Of a DNA stretch of 44,031 nucleotides, positions 18,722 to 25,507 are shown piece by piece. The notes beneath the pieces were generated by a model. It worked only from the letters and a program-made list of their open reading frames with translations, was not told where the DNA came from and searched no databases. Location: positions 1 to 44,031 of the IMG/VR virus record IMGVR_UViG_3300031952_000035, one strand, 5' to 3'. Position numbers and translations under genes: made by a program. Numbering within the stretch: the stretch's first letter is position 1; each line of letters begins with the position of its first letter. Origin of the DNA: a virus.

Positions 18722-18958
18722 ATGGATCCACGGGAATGGCCGCCGCAGGAGTTTCAGGCCCGCGCGTGGGAGAAGTTGGAGACCATCGAGGGAGCGCTCG
18801 CGGAGGGCCGGAAGGAGATCGAAACCCACACGCGAATTCTGTCGGAGCACTGGCTGTGGATCAAAGTCTGCCTTTACGTTCTGGCCGGTCTGTTGGGCGG
18901 TGGTGGGATCATCACCGCGGTGGCGTCCATGATGGCGAAGGTGGCGGTAGCGAAATGA
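18722..18958 (+). CDS. Small membrane protein of the lysis cassette (XhlA-like layout)
   Basis: The 78 aa protein has an N-terminal helix rich in Glu and charged residues (1-45), then a single transmembrane segment (WIKVCLYVLAGLLGGGGIITAVASMM, about residues 45-70, quoted in part) and a short basic tail. This is the layout of haemolysin XhlA-type and similar holin accessory proteins. It precedes the endolysin and overlaps it by ATGA, so a lysis role is likely. It could equally be a second holin. Confidence 0.6.
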   Translation: MDPREWPPQEFQARAWEKLETIEGALAEGRKEIETHTRILSEHWLWIKVCLYVLAGLLGGGGIITAVASMMAKVAVAK

Positions 18959-19518
18959 GAAACTGCCGGAACGGGTTCAGCGTGAGCGAGCATTTCTACG
19001 GCTACGAGTTGGAGTGTCACGGCGTGGACAATGGCTTCGCCTGCTGTGGCGGGTCGGTCATCGTAACGCCGAAGCTCGTGGATTCTCTGGAGTTAATCCG
19101 CGAGAGGGCAGAATCGGATCTCCTGCTTTCTGGCCGGGAAGCGCATGGACTACGGGTCAACAGGGGATTCAGTTGCGCCGCCTACAACAAGCACCTTGGC
19201 GGGCAATCTGACAGCCACCACCTGACGGGCAACGCGGCTGACCTGAATCCCGCAAGCATCGGATACGAGGATCCCGTGGAGTTTGCCGTGCTGTGCGTGA
19301 AGGTCGGGAACGAGCAGGGGGTCATCAAGGGCGTGGGGTGCTACCGCGCCGGGAGATACCAGGGGAAGTCCACATCCTTCGTTCACATCCAGGTTGAGGA
19401 GGCCCGGCGGGCATCCATGATGGTTGGAGTGGTGGGAATATGGGGGGACTTCCCGCAACTTCAGGACTACTACAAGCGCTACCCGGAACTCTACGGGATC
19501 TACGAGAACAGGGGGTAA
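18955..19518 (+). CDS. Endolysin, M15-family peptidase
   Basis: The 187 aa protein carries the zinc-binding pattern of M15 peptidases: S-x-H-x-x-G-x-A-x-D at residues 87-96 (SHHLTGNAAD, giving His89 and Asp96) and a third ligand His144 in FVHIQV. M15 phage lysins cut peptide cross-links of peptidoglycan (L-Ala-D-Glu or D,D-carboxypeptidase activity). It lacks a separate cell-wall-binding domain, though its N-terminal 60 residues with Cys21, Cys30 and Cys31 are not assigned. It is coupled to the upstream small membrane protein by ATGA and is followed by a holin. Confidence 0.85.
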   Translation: MRNCRNGFSVSEHFYGYELECHGVDNGFACCGGSVIVTPKLVDSLELIRERAESDLLLSGREAHGLRVNRGFSCAAYNKHLGGQSDSHHLTGNAADLNPASIGYEDPVEFAVLCVKVGNEQGVIKGVGCYRAGRYQGKSTSFVHIQVEEARRASMMVGVVGIWGDFPQLQDYYKRYPELYGIYENRG

Positions 19519-19519
19519 A

Positions 19520-19912
19520 ATGCACGGAGTCAGCAAGGCAATAACGGACTTCGCGGAACTGCTCCAGAGCATCGTGATGATGCTGACCTCGGTGTGCGCC
19601 GTCTTGGCGGGGTTCATGACCTATGCGAAGTGGTCTGCCTCCAAGAAGGATGACGCGATTGCGAAGAAGTTCGCGGTCGTGGCGGGGATTGTCGCGGAAG
19701 CGGTGGACTGGGTGGAGGAGCAGGACTACGTGCATGTGAAGATGAACAACGGCCAGAAGATACAGGTGAACAAGGCCAAGCTCGCACTGGAGCACGTCAA
19801 GGCGGAGTACGAACGGGCCTTCGGGGAGACCCTGCCGGAGTCGGAAGTGGAGGTCATGCGGGAGAAGATCGACGCCGTGGTGGGCGCGTACCGGAGGACG
19901 AAACGTGCCTGA
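19520..19912 (+). CDS. Holin, LLH-like
   Basis: The 130 aa product starts at ATG 19520 after AGGGGGTAAA. It has an N-terminal transmembrane segment (residues about 14-36, LLQSIVMMLTSVCAVLAGFM), then a charged region whose C-terminal half is helical and basic (KLALEHVKAEYERAFGETLP...). One N-terminal TM plus a segment like VAGIVAEAVDWVEE followed by K...ALEHV is characteristic of the Holin_LLH superfamily. It would form the membrane lesion that times lysis and releases the endolysin. Confidence 0.7.
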   Translation: MHGVSKAITDFAELLQSIVMMLTSVCAVLAGFMTYAKWSASKKDDAIAKKFAVVAGIVAEAVDWVEEQDYVHVKMNNGQKIQVNKAKLALEHVKAEYERAFGETLPESEVEVMREKIDAVVGAYRRTKRA

Positions 19913-20423
19913 TAGAGTACTGCTTCCGGGCGACATCATCTGCACCCATACGGGGGGCCTCGTCCCTTGGCTTATCCGCCGTCTGAGCCGGTCGGAGTGG
20001 AGCCACGTCGCGCTCTACATCGGGGGCGGAGAGATGGTCGAGGCCCTCGGGGCGGGTGTGGTGCGCCGGTCTGTGCAGGCATACGAGGGACGGCGCCGGA
20101 GTCGCTACTGCATGGCGTGGAGGCCGGACTGCCCGGAGGAGGTCAAGGCGCGGGCCTGCCAGAACGCGGTCGAGGCTATCGGGTATAAATACGACTACTC
20201 GGCGATATGGGGGATCTGGCTGGCGATCTGGCAGTACAGGATCAACCGTCCGAACAAGAAGCAGGAATCCAGCCGTTTCTTTTGCAGTGAGCTGGTGGCT
20301 GTGGCATTTCACCAGGCTGGGCATGACCTGTTCAACATGAAGTCTGTGAACCTCCACAACGCCGCTCCCCAGGACTGCATAATGGGCGAGGGCGCGAGGG
20401 TGGCTGGATGGCCTGCAACATAA
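19905..20423 (+). CDS. Permuted papain-like amidase (YiiX/NlpC-P60 type)
   Basis: The 172 aa protein starts at GTG 19905, seven bases after GGAGG, and overlaps the holin by eight bases. Motifs are LLPGDIICT at 6-14, SEWSHVALYIGGGEMVEA at 30-47 with His34 and Glu46, and RFFCSELVA at 124-132 with the candidate nucleophile Cys127. The order His...Cys (circularly permuted papain fold) matches the YiiX/C92 group of bacterial and phage peptidases/amidases. Located at the end of the lysis cassette, it may cut peptidoglycan or a lipid-linked substrate. Its exact substrate is unknown. Confidence 0.75.
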   Translation: MPDRVLLPGDIICTHTGGLVPWLIRRLSRSEWSHVALYIGGGEMVEALGAGVVRRSVQAYEGRRRSRYCMAWRPDCPEEVKARACQNAVEAIGYKYDYSAIWGIWLAIWQYRINRPNKKQESSRFFCSELVAVAFHQAGHDLFNMKSVNLHNAAPQDCIMGEGARVAGWPAT

Positions 20424-20453
20424 AAACAGGGCGGTAGTCAGTACTACTCGTCA

Positions 20454-20485
20454 AAGGGCGGAAATAACCTCCGCCCTTACTTTTT
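20454..20485 (+). terminator. Intrinsic terminator of the late operon
   Basis: A 9-bp perfect stem (20454-20462 with 20470-20478, loop AATAACC) is followed by AC and a T-run at 20481-20485. It lies 31 bases after the last late gene. Strong rho-independent terminator. Confidence 0.9.
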
Positions 20486-20494
20486 CCGGGGGTA

Positions 20495-20520
20495 AAAGGA
20501 AAGGGCGCCCGTAGGCGCCC
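20495..20520 (-). terminator. Intrinsic terminator of the leftward early operon
   Basis: Read on the minus strand, a 7-bp GC-only stem (20520-20514 with 20509-20503, loop TACG) is followed by TTTCCTTTT. It lies just past the end of the gene ending at 20539 and faces the late terminator, so the two operons converge on a double stop. Confidence 0.8.
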
Positions 20521-20538
20521 CATCCCCTTCACATCCTT

Positions 20539-21906
20539 CTACAGCGGGAAGTTCATCCCCCTGCAAGCCTCACGGTTCTCCGGCAACTGGTCGGTCGGCA
20601 GGTGCTTCAGGAGCGCCACCGGCCCATCCTTCTTCCAGCACTTCGCGCACGCCGAGTCGTCATTCACTGTCGGATTGGCCTTGCAGGTGCCCGCCTTGGC
20701 CGTTTCCTTGACCGTAGGCGCGGTTTCGGGGGTAGACTGACCTTCCACCCTGGCTTCCTTCACACGCGCTTCCTGCGAGAGCTTAAAGGCTCCCCAGGCC
20801 CTTTCCACGGCCGCCGGGTCCCCTGCAATCTCGGGACTCAGGCCGTTGATGAACGCCATGAGGTTGTCCGTGCGTTCCTCCAGCTCCTCCAACTTCTGCC
20901 TCTGGACTTCCTTCCAGGAGGGGGTCCCGAAGGCCAGCTCGATCAGCCGGACCTTGATGCGCTTCTCCGCGGAACTGCTGGACGGCCACACCTTCGTCAT
21001 GGTGGCCTCGACCTTCTCCATCGAGATCTGCCGTCGGTCTTCGCGTTCTTTCCACTCCGGACGGCCTTCGATGTTGAACATCCCCGTGCTGTCCCGGCTG
21101 GTATCCACGCCCATCTGGGTGCCCCCGAGGTTCAACGCCCGGAGGTGCGGCTCGAAGTCCGCGAAGGTGGGGTAGTCGAACTGCTTGCCCTGGATGGTAT
21201 TCGTGCGGTCCTTGACCACGTGCGCCCGGTTGATGATGATCGCGCCCGCCTTGGCCCTCATGCCCTGCTTGGCCTTGCGGTCATGGGTCTCACGGATGCG
21301 CTCCAGTTCATCCACGTTCTGGGTCACACGCTCCATTTCTACAAGCAGGGACGGCTCGAACCCGAACTCCGTCTCGACTTTCATCTTCGTGCCGGTCTTG
21401 ATGAGGTCTTTCGACCCATCCTCGTTGTAGTCGTAGTCGTACTCGAAGCCCGCGCGCCCGCAGACGATGATATGCAGGCGGGAGTTCACGAACGCATCGG
21501 TATACCGCGCCCATTCGCCCTTGACGATCTGCCAGTCCTGGAACTGCAACCGCGAGCGCCCGAGCTTCTTGCAGTAGGAGTCGCAGAGGTCCCGCCAGAC
21601 GTGCGTGATCGAGTCCACGATCAGCACGGACGCACTGGCTTCTGCCTCCTTCACGACCGCCATCATGTCCTGGAAGGCCCGGCTCTTGACCGTGAGCAGT
21701 TCCAGACCAGCCTCCTTGACCTTGGGGATCATGAAGTCCGATCCGGTCTCGGTGTCCATGAACGCCACCGGCTTGCCCTGGGTCAGCTTCGCCAACCCGA
21801 TGGCGATCTCCATCGCCGTCCAGGTCTTTCCGCTTCCGGGGAACCCCAAGATCCCGATCTTCGCATACGCCGTGCTACTCTCCGCCTTCTTCAAGAGTCC
21901 CATCAT
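20539..21906 (-). CDS. Sak4-like RecA-fold ATPase (single-strand annealing/recombination)
   Basis: The 455 aa protein has a Walker A motif GFPGSGKT at residues 21-28, a Walker B-like ASVLIVDSITHVW near residue 97, and a central domain typical of phage AAA_24/Sak4 ATPases. Sak4 is a shortened RecA-like protein that aids strand annealing with an SSB. The C-terminal 100 residues are additional: a helical linker, a disordered Thr/Pro/Glu stretch and a terminal Cys cluster (CKANPTVNDDSACAKC) that may bind zinc. It is the last gene of the early operon and is coupled to the upstream gene (ATGA, with AGGAGG inside that gene's last codons). Two ATGs lie in tandem. Confidence 0.75.
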   Translation of the reverse strand: MMGLLKKAESSTAYAKIGILGFPGSGKTWTAMEIAIGLAKLTQGKPVAFMDTETGSDFMIPKVKEAGLELLTVKSRAFQDMMAVVKEAEASASVLIVDSITHVWRDLCDSYCKKLGRSRLQFQDWQIVKGEWARYTDAFVNSRLHIIVCGRAGFEYDYDYNEDGSKDLIKTGTKMKVETEFGFEPSLLVEMERVTQNVDELERIRETHDRKAKQGMRAKAGAIIINRAHVVKDRTNTIQGKQFDYPTFADFEPHLRALNLGGTQMGVDTSRDSTGMFNIEGRPEWKEREDRRQISMEKVEATMTKVWPSSSSAEKRIKVRLIELAFGTPSWKEVQRQKLEELEERTDNLMAFINGLSPEIAGDPAAVERAWGAFKLSQEARVKEARVEGQSTPETAPTVKETAKAGTCKANPTVNDDSACAKCWKKDGPVALLKHLPTDQLPENREACRGMNFPL

Positions 21907-22202
21907 CCTCCTCCTTTTGGCTTTTCGCCAATGAACTTTGGCAGTTGCGCCGCAGTGGCCTTGCCCGCCTTGATCACGTCCATCCGAACTGCCGGATCCT
22001 GCAACCCGGCGCAGATAAAGAACTTGCTCGCCGATATCCTGATTATCACCCGGCCTTCTTTGTTCATGCTCGATCCGAACACCCGAATCCCGGGATTTAC
22101 CTTGTTGAACGCCTTCTTGTAGCGGTCAATGACGTATCCCTTGACCTCTGCCGGGATACTGGAGGGACGCTGGATGTTCAGGATGCCTTCCTTGCGCTTC
22201 AT
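21903..22202 (-). CDS. Small protein of unknown function, coupled to the Sak4-like gene
   Basis: This 99 aa protein has AAAGGAAG before its ATG and overlaps the next gene by four bases. Its N-terminal half is basic, with a predicted beta segment (RVIIRISASKFFICAG) in the middle, and the tail is GEKPKGGG. Coupling to a recombination ATPase suggests it works with it or on DNA, but no family was recognised. Confidence 0.65.
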   Translation of the reverse strand: MKRKEGILNIQRPSSIPAEVKGYVIDRYKKAFNKVNPGIRVFGSSMNKEGRVIIRISASKFFICAGLQDPAVRMDVIKAGKATAAQLPKFIGEKPKGGG

Positions 22203-22221
22203 GTATGCTTCCTTTTGGCCT

Positions 22222-22407
22222 TCAGATTCGACTTATGGTAGTCATGAACTCCGACGCCGCGCGGTTGATCAGGGACGCCATCGAAACGTACGCGCCCGTC
22301 CGCTTCGTCTCCGCCTTGGCGTGCCTCTGTATGCGCGACTTCAAATCTCTCGGGATCAGGATGATCACGGTCTCTCTAGGATTCTTCTTTGTTTTTTTCA
22401 TAGCCAT
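22222..22407 (-). CDS. Ribbon-helix-helix regulator, probably leaderless
   Basis: The 61 aa product has the RHH layout: basic N-terminus (MKKTKKNPR), one beta strand (ETVIILIP), a helix (RDLKSRIQRHAKAET), a turn and a second helix (SMASLINRAASEFM). RHH proteins dimerise and bind operators through the strand. Two starts are possible, ATG at 22407 and ATG at 22401. The promoter -10 box (22408-22413) ends right before the first ATG, so the expected transcript start is the A of the second ATG. That favours a leaderless 59 aa form. The protein could regulate its own promoter. Confidence 0.75.
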   Translation of the reverse strand: MAMKKTKKNPRETVIILIPRDLKSRIQRHAKAETKRTGAYVSMASLINRAASEFMTTISRI

Positions 22408-22436
22408 ACTATATCACGCCTATAAAGGAATGTCAA
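22408..22436 (-). promoter_or_regulatory. Sigma70 promoter for the RHH gene and the end of the early operon
   Basis: On the minus strand the -35 box is TTGACA (22436-22431), the spacer is 17 bp and the -10 box is TATAGT (22413-22408). The -35 box overlaps the end of the methyltransferase gene. It would fire leftward into the RHH, unknown and Sak4-like genes. Confidence 0.8.
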
Positions 22437-22870
22437 GAGGAATCTTTTGATTTAGCCAATCTATCATATAAAACGACATTCACTGTTGCCGCCAAATTCA
22501 TGCACCGTTTCGTTGGGATATAGACGACATCTCTAACCCATGATATTGTTTTTTCCCCAAGAGTTCCATCTTCTGGGCCAAAAATATAGAAGGCCCTCTC
22601 CGGGTGGGTGTATGATACAAGAGATCTTGCATTTGGCAGAAGTTCAACCGCTACAGGAACACAGTCTTTAGGAATTATTTCTTTCAAATCGTCTACTCTG
22701 AAAAATGGCATGTGTTTATAACTCTTAAAAGTATCCGTTCCATGATCGCCATATCTATTACCTGTTTGAGCCAAAAAGGCCGCACCATAAACATCACAAG
22801 CACGCAGGGCAGATCCTACGTTAGCAGGTGTCTTTGGACTTATCAATCCAACCGCGTAGTAACCTCTCAT
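22433..22870 (-). CDS. SPOUT-family RNA 2'-O-methyltransferase (TrmL/SpoU-like)
   Basis: I choose ATG 22870 (145 aa), preceded by AAGGGGGAAGAA; an upstream ATG would overlap the previous gene. All three SpoU motifs are present: NVGSALRACDVYGA at 17-30, FGPEDGTL at 97-104 and CMNLAATVNVVLYDR at 123-137. This is the trefoil-knot SAM-binding core, and the length is close to TrmL (about 157 aa), which methylates the tRNA wobble ribose. Target RNA is unknown. The gene is visibly more AT-rich than its neighbours, which suggests separate acquisition. SPOUT enzymes are rare in phages of this size. Confidence 0.85.
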   Translation of the reverse strand: MRGYYAVGLISPKTPANVGSALRACDVYGAAFLAQTGNRYGDHGTDTFKSYKHMPFFRVDDLKEIIPKDCVPVAVELLPNARSLVSYTHPERAFYIFGPEDGTLGEKTISWVRDVVYIPTKRCMNLAATVNVVLYDRLAKSKDSS

Positions 22871-22892
22871 TTCTTCCCCCTTTCCGCGGACG

Positions 22893-23096
22893 TTAAGAGC
22901 GATCTCCATCTTCCGCCTCCTTCATCCGCGCGATCTCCGCCTCCATCTCCTTGATCTTTCCCTGCAACACGTGCCCGCACTCCTCCAAATCCTTGATCCG
23001 TCGTAGAGCGTCGGCATGGCACGTACCGCAATAGACGTAATCACCATCGCTTATGTTCTTCCCGCAATCGTCGCAGTTGCTATTAAGGCTCAGCAT
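22893..23096 (-). CDS. Small zinc-finger/coiled-coil protein
   Basis: The 67 aa protein has GGAGGCG before its ATG. Residues 8-26 contain two Cys pairs (CDDC and CGTC) like a short zinc ribbon. Residues 30-62 form a Glu/Lys/Met-rich coiled coil. This resembles small phage DksA-like or RNAP-binding proteins in layout, but that is only a resemblance. The function is unknown. Confidence 0.65.
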   Translation of the reverse strand: MLSLNSNCDDCGKNISDGDYVYCGTCHADALRRIKDLEECGHVLQGKIKEMEAEIARMKEAEDGDRS

Positions 23097-23121
23097 CTTA
23101 CGCCTCCCATCTGCGCCATCC

Positions 23122-23139
23122 GCTTCTCGGCCAGCTTCC
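23122..23139. repeat. 18-bp direct repeat, copy 1
   Basis: Identical to 23503-23520. The two copies bracket the membrane protein gene 23145-23489, so recombination between them would remove exactly that gene. Confidence 0.85.
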
Positions 23140-23144
23140 TGGAA

Positions 23145-23489
23145 TTACTTCCCCTTCTTGTCCTCGCTGAGGTTGGTCAGCCAGTCTTTGGCGAGGTTGT
23201 AGATTTCTCCGCACTCACGCTTCAAGGTTTCACTGTTGGCGAGCTTGGGGATTATGATAATCGCGGCGGCCTCCTTGGTCGTGGGTGTCAATATGCCCAA
23301 GATGATCATGACGAACCCGATAACAGCCACTTTCTTGGAGACCCTGATCCATTTATTAGCATTCTCGACGTTCGTGCCAATAAAGGCTGTGATTCCACCA
23401 ATGAAAGTAGCAATTCCGGCTGTCAACAGAAACGTTTGAATCCCCCCTAACCGTGTCAACCAGTAGATCGTCCAACCGCTGATACTCAT
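23145..23489 (-). CDS. Two-transmembrane-segment membrane protein
   Basis: The 114 aa protein has AAAGGAG seven bases before its ATG. Hydrophobic segments are at residues about 17-38 and 51-68. A third, weaker one (AAAIIIIPK) is near 75. The C-terminus is charged (LSEDKKGK). It lies between 18-bp direct repeats. It may alter the host membrane or exclude other phages, but this is a guess from type and position. Confidence 0.7.
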   Translation of the reverse strand: MSISGWTIYWLTRLGGIQTFLLTAGIATFIGGITAFIGTNVENANKWIRVSKKVAVIGFVMIILGILTPTTKEAAAIIIIPKLANSETLKRECGEIYNLAKDWLTNLSEDKKGK

Positions 23490-23502
23490 CTTGTTCTCCT
23501 TT

Positions 23503-23520
23503 GCTTCTCGGCCAGCTTCC
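23503..23520. repeat. 18-bp direct repeat, copy 2
   Basis: Second copy of the repeat at 23122-23139, located just upstream of the ribosome site of the membrane protein gene. Confidence 0.85.
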
Positions 23521-23539
23521 CTGTTCCCAACTTCCAGCC

Positions 23540-24289
23540 TTACTTGTGGCTTGGATAGTTTTCCAGATCCGCCTTGAGGGTAATCACCGGGCGGACGGAC
23601 GCATCACGGAACGTCCGCACGTGCTTTGCGAATAGCCACCAGTCCACCTGCGCCTCCATGCCCGCATCGTAGTTCAGCTTCCCAACCTTGATCGCGTCCA
23701 CCCCGATCTCCGCCGACTTGCGGATTACCTCCAGAGCCTGCTCCGGGTATATCACCGGCTCTACGCTCACCCACGTGTAGAGGCCCAACGCCTTGGCCGC
23801 ACGCAACGCCTCGAACCGTTCTTCGATGGGCACCGCGCCCGGCTCCCACTTTTCCCGATCTGATTCGGAGGTTAGGGAGATTGTCACCCCAAATTCCGCG
23901 CGGTACTTAAAGAGGTAATCAGCATCCCACCTCAACGCCAGCTTGGGGTTTTTCGTCAGGATTACCGGGATCATCCCCGCCTCGCCCAACATTTGCAACG
24001 CATCCCCCGTGACATCCTCAACCCCTTTCTGATAGGGATCGCAGGTGAAGCACAACAACACCCTCTTGTCCTCCCCATACGCCCCCGCGCGCGCCCGCGC
24101 GCAGTCCCGAGACAGCGCCTGCAGGATACCCGCCCGCGGCCGGACGTCCCGCCCGAACTCCGCCCGGTCCCGGCGCAGTACTCGGGGCGCGTAGCAGTAC
24201 CGGCACCCGTGCCGACATCCCGTGTAAAGGTTGCACGCCAGGGGCGCGTACTCCAGCGCCCGGCCCTTCGGTTCGTAGATTGCTTTCAT
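23540..24289 (-). CDS. Radical SAM enzyme, spore-photoproduct-lyase-like
   Basis: The start is ATG 24289 (249 aa), preceded by GGAGGCGGA and coupled to the upstream gene by ATGA. The iron-sulfur motif is C-x3-C-x2-C at Cys25, Cys29 and Cys32 (CRHGCRYC), with YAPR following as in SPL-type and related radical SAM proteins. A TIM-barrel follows, with VILTKNPK, FGVTISLTSES and TWVSVEPVIYPEQA. SPL family members repair UV photoproducts or modify other substrates. The protein lacks an obvious SPL C-terminal domain, so repair is only one possibility; tRNA or small-molecule modification is another. It sits among small early genes. Confidence 0.8.
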   Translation of the reverse strand: MKAIYEPKGRALEYAPLACNLYTGCRHGCRYCYAPRVLRRDRAEFGRDVRPRAGILQALSRDCARARAGAYGEDKRVLLCFTCDPYQKGVEDVTGDALQMLGEAGMIPVILTKNPKLALRWDADYLFKYRAEFGVTISLTSESDREKWEPGAVPIEERFEALRAAKALGLYTWVSVEPVIYPEQALEVIRKSAEIGVDAIKVGKLNYDAGMEAQVDWWLFAKHVRTFRDASVRPVITLKADLENYPSHK

Positions 24290-24492
24290 TCCGCCTCCTT
24301 CAATTCTTCCAGAAACTGCTTCGCCTCCGCCGCCCATGCGCGGAGCTTGACGGCCACCTCTTGATTTTTGGTGTTATCGCAAGCTCCTCCTCCATAGACA
24401 GGACAATCCTGACAATTCAACCCTCTGCATCCGTATTCTCCACGCTCGAACATCTCCGCCATCCTAACTGCATCCTCTGGCGTGATCATCAT
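24286..24492 (-). CDS. Small Cys-rich protein
   Basis: This 68 aa protein starts at ATG 24492 (coupled by ATGA to the gene upstream) or at the next ATG; AGGAGG lies four bases before the first and seven before the second. It contains Cys residues in the pattern C-x4-C-x2-C-x7-C (GCRGLNCQDCPVYGGGAC), probably a metal site, and a helical C-terminus. It is translationally coupled to the radical SAM gene. No family recognised. Confidence 0.65.
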   Translation of the reverse strand: MMITPEDAVRMAEMFERGEYGCRGLNCQDCPVYGGGACDNTKNQEVAVKLRAWAAEAKQFLEELKEAE

Positions 24493-24719
24493 CCCTCCTC
24501 CTTTCGTGCTTTCCCGCCTTGAATCAAACGCAGGGCCGGTCGCCCCCCGGCCAGCCTCCTTTCGTTCTCCACGTATTCGGCCCAGATAACCTCCGCCTCC
24601 TCCGGGCGGACGTGATCCTCTTGCCGGACCACCGCCCACGAGTGCCCGTCCTCGTCAATCCGGTCGATGTCCGAGATCGAGACGGAGCCGTCCGGATGCT
24701 GGACGTCCTGGCGTTTCAC
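24489..24719 (-). CDS. Small acidic protein of unknown function
   Basis: The 76 aa product begins at GTG 24719, six bases after GGAG. The first 35 residues are beta-like (DGSVSISDIDRIDEDGHSWAVVR), the rest helical and basic (RRLAGGRPALRLIQGGK). It overlaps the next gene by ATGA. Function unknown. Confidence 0.55.
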   Translation of the reverse strand: MKRQDVQHPDGSVSISDIDRIDEDGHSWAVVRQEDHVRPEEAEVIWAEYVENERRLAGGRPALRLIQGGKARKEEG

Positions 24720-24760
24720 GCTTGCTCCGGGACCCGATTATGGGTCCGGACCAGCGCCAT

Positions 24761-24970
24761 CTACTTACCCTCCTTCTTTGCCAGCCCTTGCAGGCATTCT
24801 TCCGCCTTCCGTAACTCCTGGTAGTAGTTGAAATCGTCTGGAGAAAAGAGGCCGCAATTGTAGCAATCACGACGCAGGATGATGCCGGGATGTTCATCGC
24901 ACTTGTAGAAGGCATAATATTCCTCTACCCGGAACCGATTCCACATTCCCAACTTCTCGGGGAAGGTCAT
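24761..24970 (-). CDS. Small protein with CDxH/Cys pair, unknown function
   Basis: Start ATG 24970, six bases after AGGAGGT (69 aa). It contains CDEHPG and CYNC (residues about 24-43), possibly a zinc site, between aromatic-rich and helical segments. Typical of small early phage proteins that act on host machinery. No family recognised. Confidence 0.6.
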   Translation of the reverse strand: MTFPEKLGMWNRFRVEEYYAFYKCDEHPGIILRRDCYNCGLFSPDDFNYYQELRKAEECLQGLAKKEGK

Positions 24971-25004
24971 CTCACACCTCCTTGCTCGGTACTGGAACGA
25001 TGGA

Positions 25005-25205
25005 CTAACCACCGTCGCCGTAGCCGGAGCCGTAGCCGGAGCCGTAGCCGGAGCCGTAGCCGTAGCCGTAGCCGTCGCCGTAGCCGGAGCCGTAGCCGGA
25101 GCCGTAGCCGTAGCCGTAGCCGGAGCCGTAGCCGTAGCCGTAGCCGGAGCCGTAGCCGGAGCCGTAGCCGGAGCCGGAGCCGTAGCCGGAGCCTATATGT
25201 TCCAT
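25005..25205 (-). CDS. Gly/Tyr/Ser dipeptide-repeat protein
   Basis: The 66 aa protein begins MEHIGSGYGSG and is then almost wholly made of GS and GY dipeptides, with two GD (YGDGYG and the end). The start overlaps the last codons of the upstream gene; GGAGAAGG lies just before its ATG. Tyr appears every second or fourth residue. Such Gly/Tyr repeats are known from aromatic-rich phase-separating or adhesive proteins. Expression is plausible because the frame is open, coupled and in register with the neighbours. It could also be a non-coding repeat that happens to be open. Confidence 0.5.
   Translation of the reverse strand: MEHIGSGYGSGSGYGSGYGSGYGYGYGSGYGYGYGSGYGSGYGDGYGYGYGSGYGSGYGSGYGDGG
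25021..25196. repeat. Hexanucleotide tandem repeat
   Basis: About 29 units of GCCGTA or GCCGGA (one GCCGTC pair), read on the plus strand, fill this stretch. Units are multiples of three, so gain or loss of units keeps the minus-strand frame. It encodes the Gly/Ser/Tyr repeats of the gene 25005-25205. Confidence 0.95.
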
Positions 25206-25462
25206 TTCACCTTCTCCGTATCAATAATAGAGATCAGTGCATGCATCGGCACGCGGATCGTCCCCACCTTATCCATCACCGTGTTTTCGTTCGGCCCACA
25301 CAAGGCCAGCTCCCCCAACCCCTTGGTTGTGCCCCACCGTCTCAGATTCATGGCGTTCTGGATCACGCACCAGTCTGTCCCACACTCAACATCGCCAACG
25401 TACACAAACCCCTTGTCCACCACCGTAATCGCAAACCCGGTAAACACTTCACGCTTTTCCAT
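25193..25462 (-). CDS. Small protein of unknown function
   Basis: The 89 aa protein starts at ATG 25462, seven bases after AGGAGG. It is beta-rich (FAITVVDKGFVYVGDVECGTDWCVI) with Cys at about 27 and 32, and a C-terminus that ends in TEKVKWNI. The Gly/Tyr-repeat gene starts within its last codons. Function unknown. Confidence 0.65.
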   Translation of the reverse strand: MEKREVFTGFAITVVDKGFVYVGDVECGTDWCVIQNAMNLRRWGTTKGLGELALCGPNENTVMDKVGTIRVPMHALISIIDTEKVKWNI

Positions 25463-25483
25463 GACAACCTCCTTTTCTCGGCC

Positions 25484-25507
25484 TCGCATCAGAACCCCAC
25501 CTCCAAC
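25484..25507. repeat. 24-bp direct repeat, copy 1
   Basis: Identical to 26188-26211. It covers the last codons (LEVGF), the stop and the next six bases of the methyltransferase gene. Confidence 0.9.

Noticed and set aside
20602-22122. Long plus-strand frame (506 aa) opposite the Sak4-like gene
   Set aside because: Antisense shadow of a GC-rich gene; no recognisable motif, and it would be blocked by the late terminator.
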